Of a stretch of 6,350 nucleotides of DNA, positions 6,114-6,350 are shown one piece after another. Position 1 is the first letter of the stretch. Each line of letters starts with the position of its first letter. Location: NCBI GenBank assembly GCA_021159425.1, contig JAGGRU010000276.1, positions 1 to 6,350 on the forward strand, in the 5' to 3' direction. This DNA is from Sulfurovum sp. (GTDB lineage Bacteria > Campylobacterota > Campylobacteria > Campylobacterales > Sulfurovaceae). The notes below the pieces were generated by a model that was not told where the DNA came from, did not search any database, and saw only the letters and a program-made list of their open reading frames with translations. The position numbers were made by a program, and so were the translations under genes.

Positions 6114-6295
6114 TGGAACATTTTTTCACCTGTCCCTACTGCTGGGAACGTATCTCTATGATTCTTGACAGTTCTGAAGAGTCTAGTGATTACATTGAAG
6201 ATTGTGAAGTGTGTTGTCGTCCTATTGAAGTGATCTTTAAATTTTCAGGTGAAGATCTGGTGAGTTTTGAAGCCAAAAGGATGGAAGGGATTTAA
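6113..6295 (+). CDS. CPXCG-motif cysteine-rich zinc-ribbon-like protein
   Basis: The 60-residue product has two cysteine pairs, C7-P-Y-C10 and C31-E-V-C34 (followed by C35), framing an acidic stretch, and the RPIEV segment after the second pair. This matches the small CPXCG cysteine-rich protein family of unknown function; the four cysteines are expected to bind one zinc. The usual glycine after the first pair is replaced by tryptophan (CPYCW). Its ATG shares one base with the stop of the preceding gene (TAATG), and only a weak purine-rich stretch precedes it, which suggests translational coupling to the membrane protein. Confidence 0.85.
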   Translation: MEHFFTCPYCWERISMILDSSEESSDYIEDCEVCCRPIEVIFKFSGEDLVSFEAKRMEGI

Positions 6296-6300
6296 ACAAA

Positions 6301-6331
6301 CTACGTCGGGGTGGGGACACCCCGACCTACG
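6301..6331 (-). repeat. REP-like palindrome with GTAG border after the zinc-ribbon gene
   Basis: Minus-strand GTAG (6330-6327) adjoins a perfect 9-base-pair stem (GTCGGGGTG at 6305-6313 with CACCCCGAC at 6318-6326) and a 4-base loop. A second GTAG on the same strand (6304-6301) borders the other side. It begins 5 bases after the stop codon. There is no U-tract, so it is more likely a 3'-end-stabilising repeat than an intrinsic terminator. Confidence 0.8.
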
Positions 6332-6350
6332 AATGCAAACCTATCAACCA

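Noticed and set aside
255..6331. REP-like copies as a CRISPR array or integron sites
   Set aside because: Copies are single and kilobases apart with genes between them, and there is no regular spacer pattern or integrase.

Overview
The window looks like chromosome of a Campylobacterota member (the former Epsilonproteobacteria), most like the Sulfurovum/Sulfurimonas group. The DNA is AT-rich. The proteins resemble that group, and the order endonuclease III / PEB4-type peptidyl-prolyl isomerase / class II fructose-bisphosphate aldolase matches the nth-peb4-fba locus known from Campylobacter jejuni. This assignment comes from protein recognition and synteny; no search was run.

Layout. Positions 1-3667 hold four minus-strand genes in a probable operon, in transcription order: a PEB4/SurA-like periplasmic chaperone-isomerase (3667-2819); a secreted paralogue that has lost the isomerase domain and carries the chaperone-type domain twice (2784-1741); fructose-bisphosphate aldolase (1719-646); and a PLP-dependent ACC deaminase/D-cysteine desulfhydrase-like gene (610 to beyond position 1, incomplete). 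The last gene has no closed frame inside the window and is easily missed. Position 3782 starts nth on the plus strand, divergent from the operon. A convergent M20-family Xaa-His dipeptidase (pepD-like, 5825-4554) follows. Divergent from pepD, a two-gene plus-strand unit encodes a small membrane protein (5892-6113) and a CPXCG-type zinc-ribbon protein (6113-6295), overlapping by one base.

The most unusual structure is a set of short GC-rich palindromes, each bordered directly by the tetranucleotide GTAG on the minus strand, at 255-280, 619-638 and 6305-6330. This is the architecture of REP elements mobilised by RAYT transposases. One copy lies in frame inside the deaminase-like gene, one sits where that gene's ribosome binding site should be, and one follows the zinc-ribbon gene. 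A second, unrelated palindrome plus a 7-base AT repeat (about 29-74) also looks like an in-frame insertion in the same gene.

Most of the window is ordinary housekeeping: glycolysis/gluconeogenesis, outer-membrane protein folding, base-excision repair and peptide turnover. I see no CRISPR array, phage, toxin-antitoxin pair, tRNA or rRNA, and no convincing new multi-gene system. The points worth following up are the in-frame REP-like insertions and the isomerase-less duplicated chaperone.
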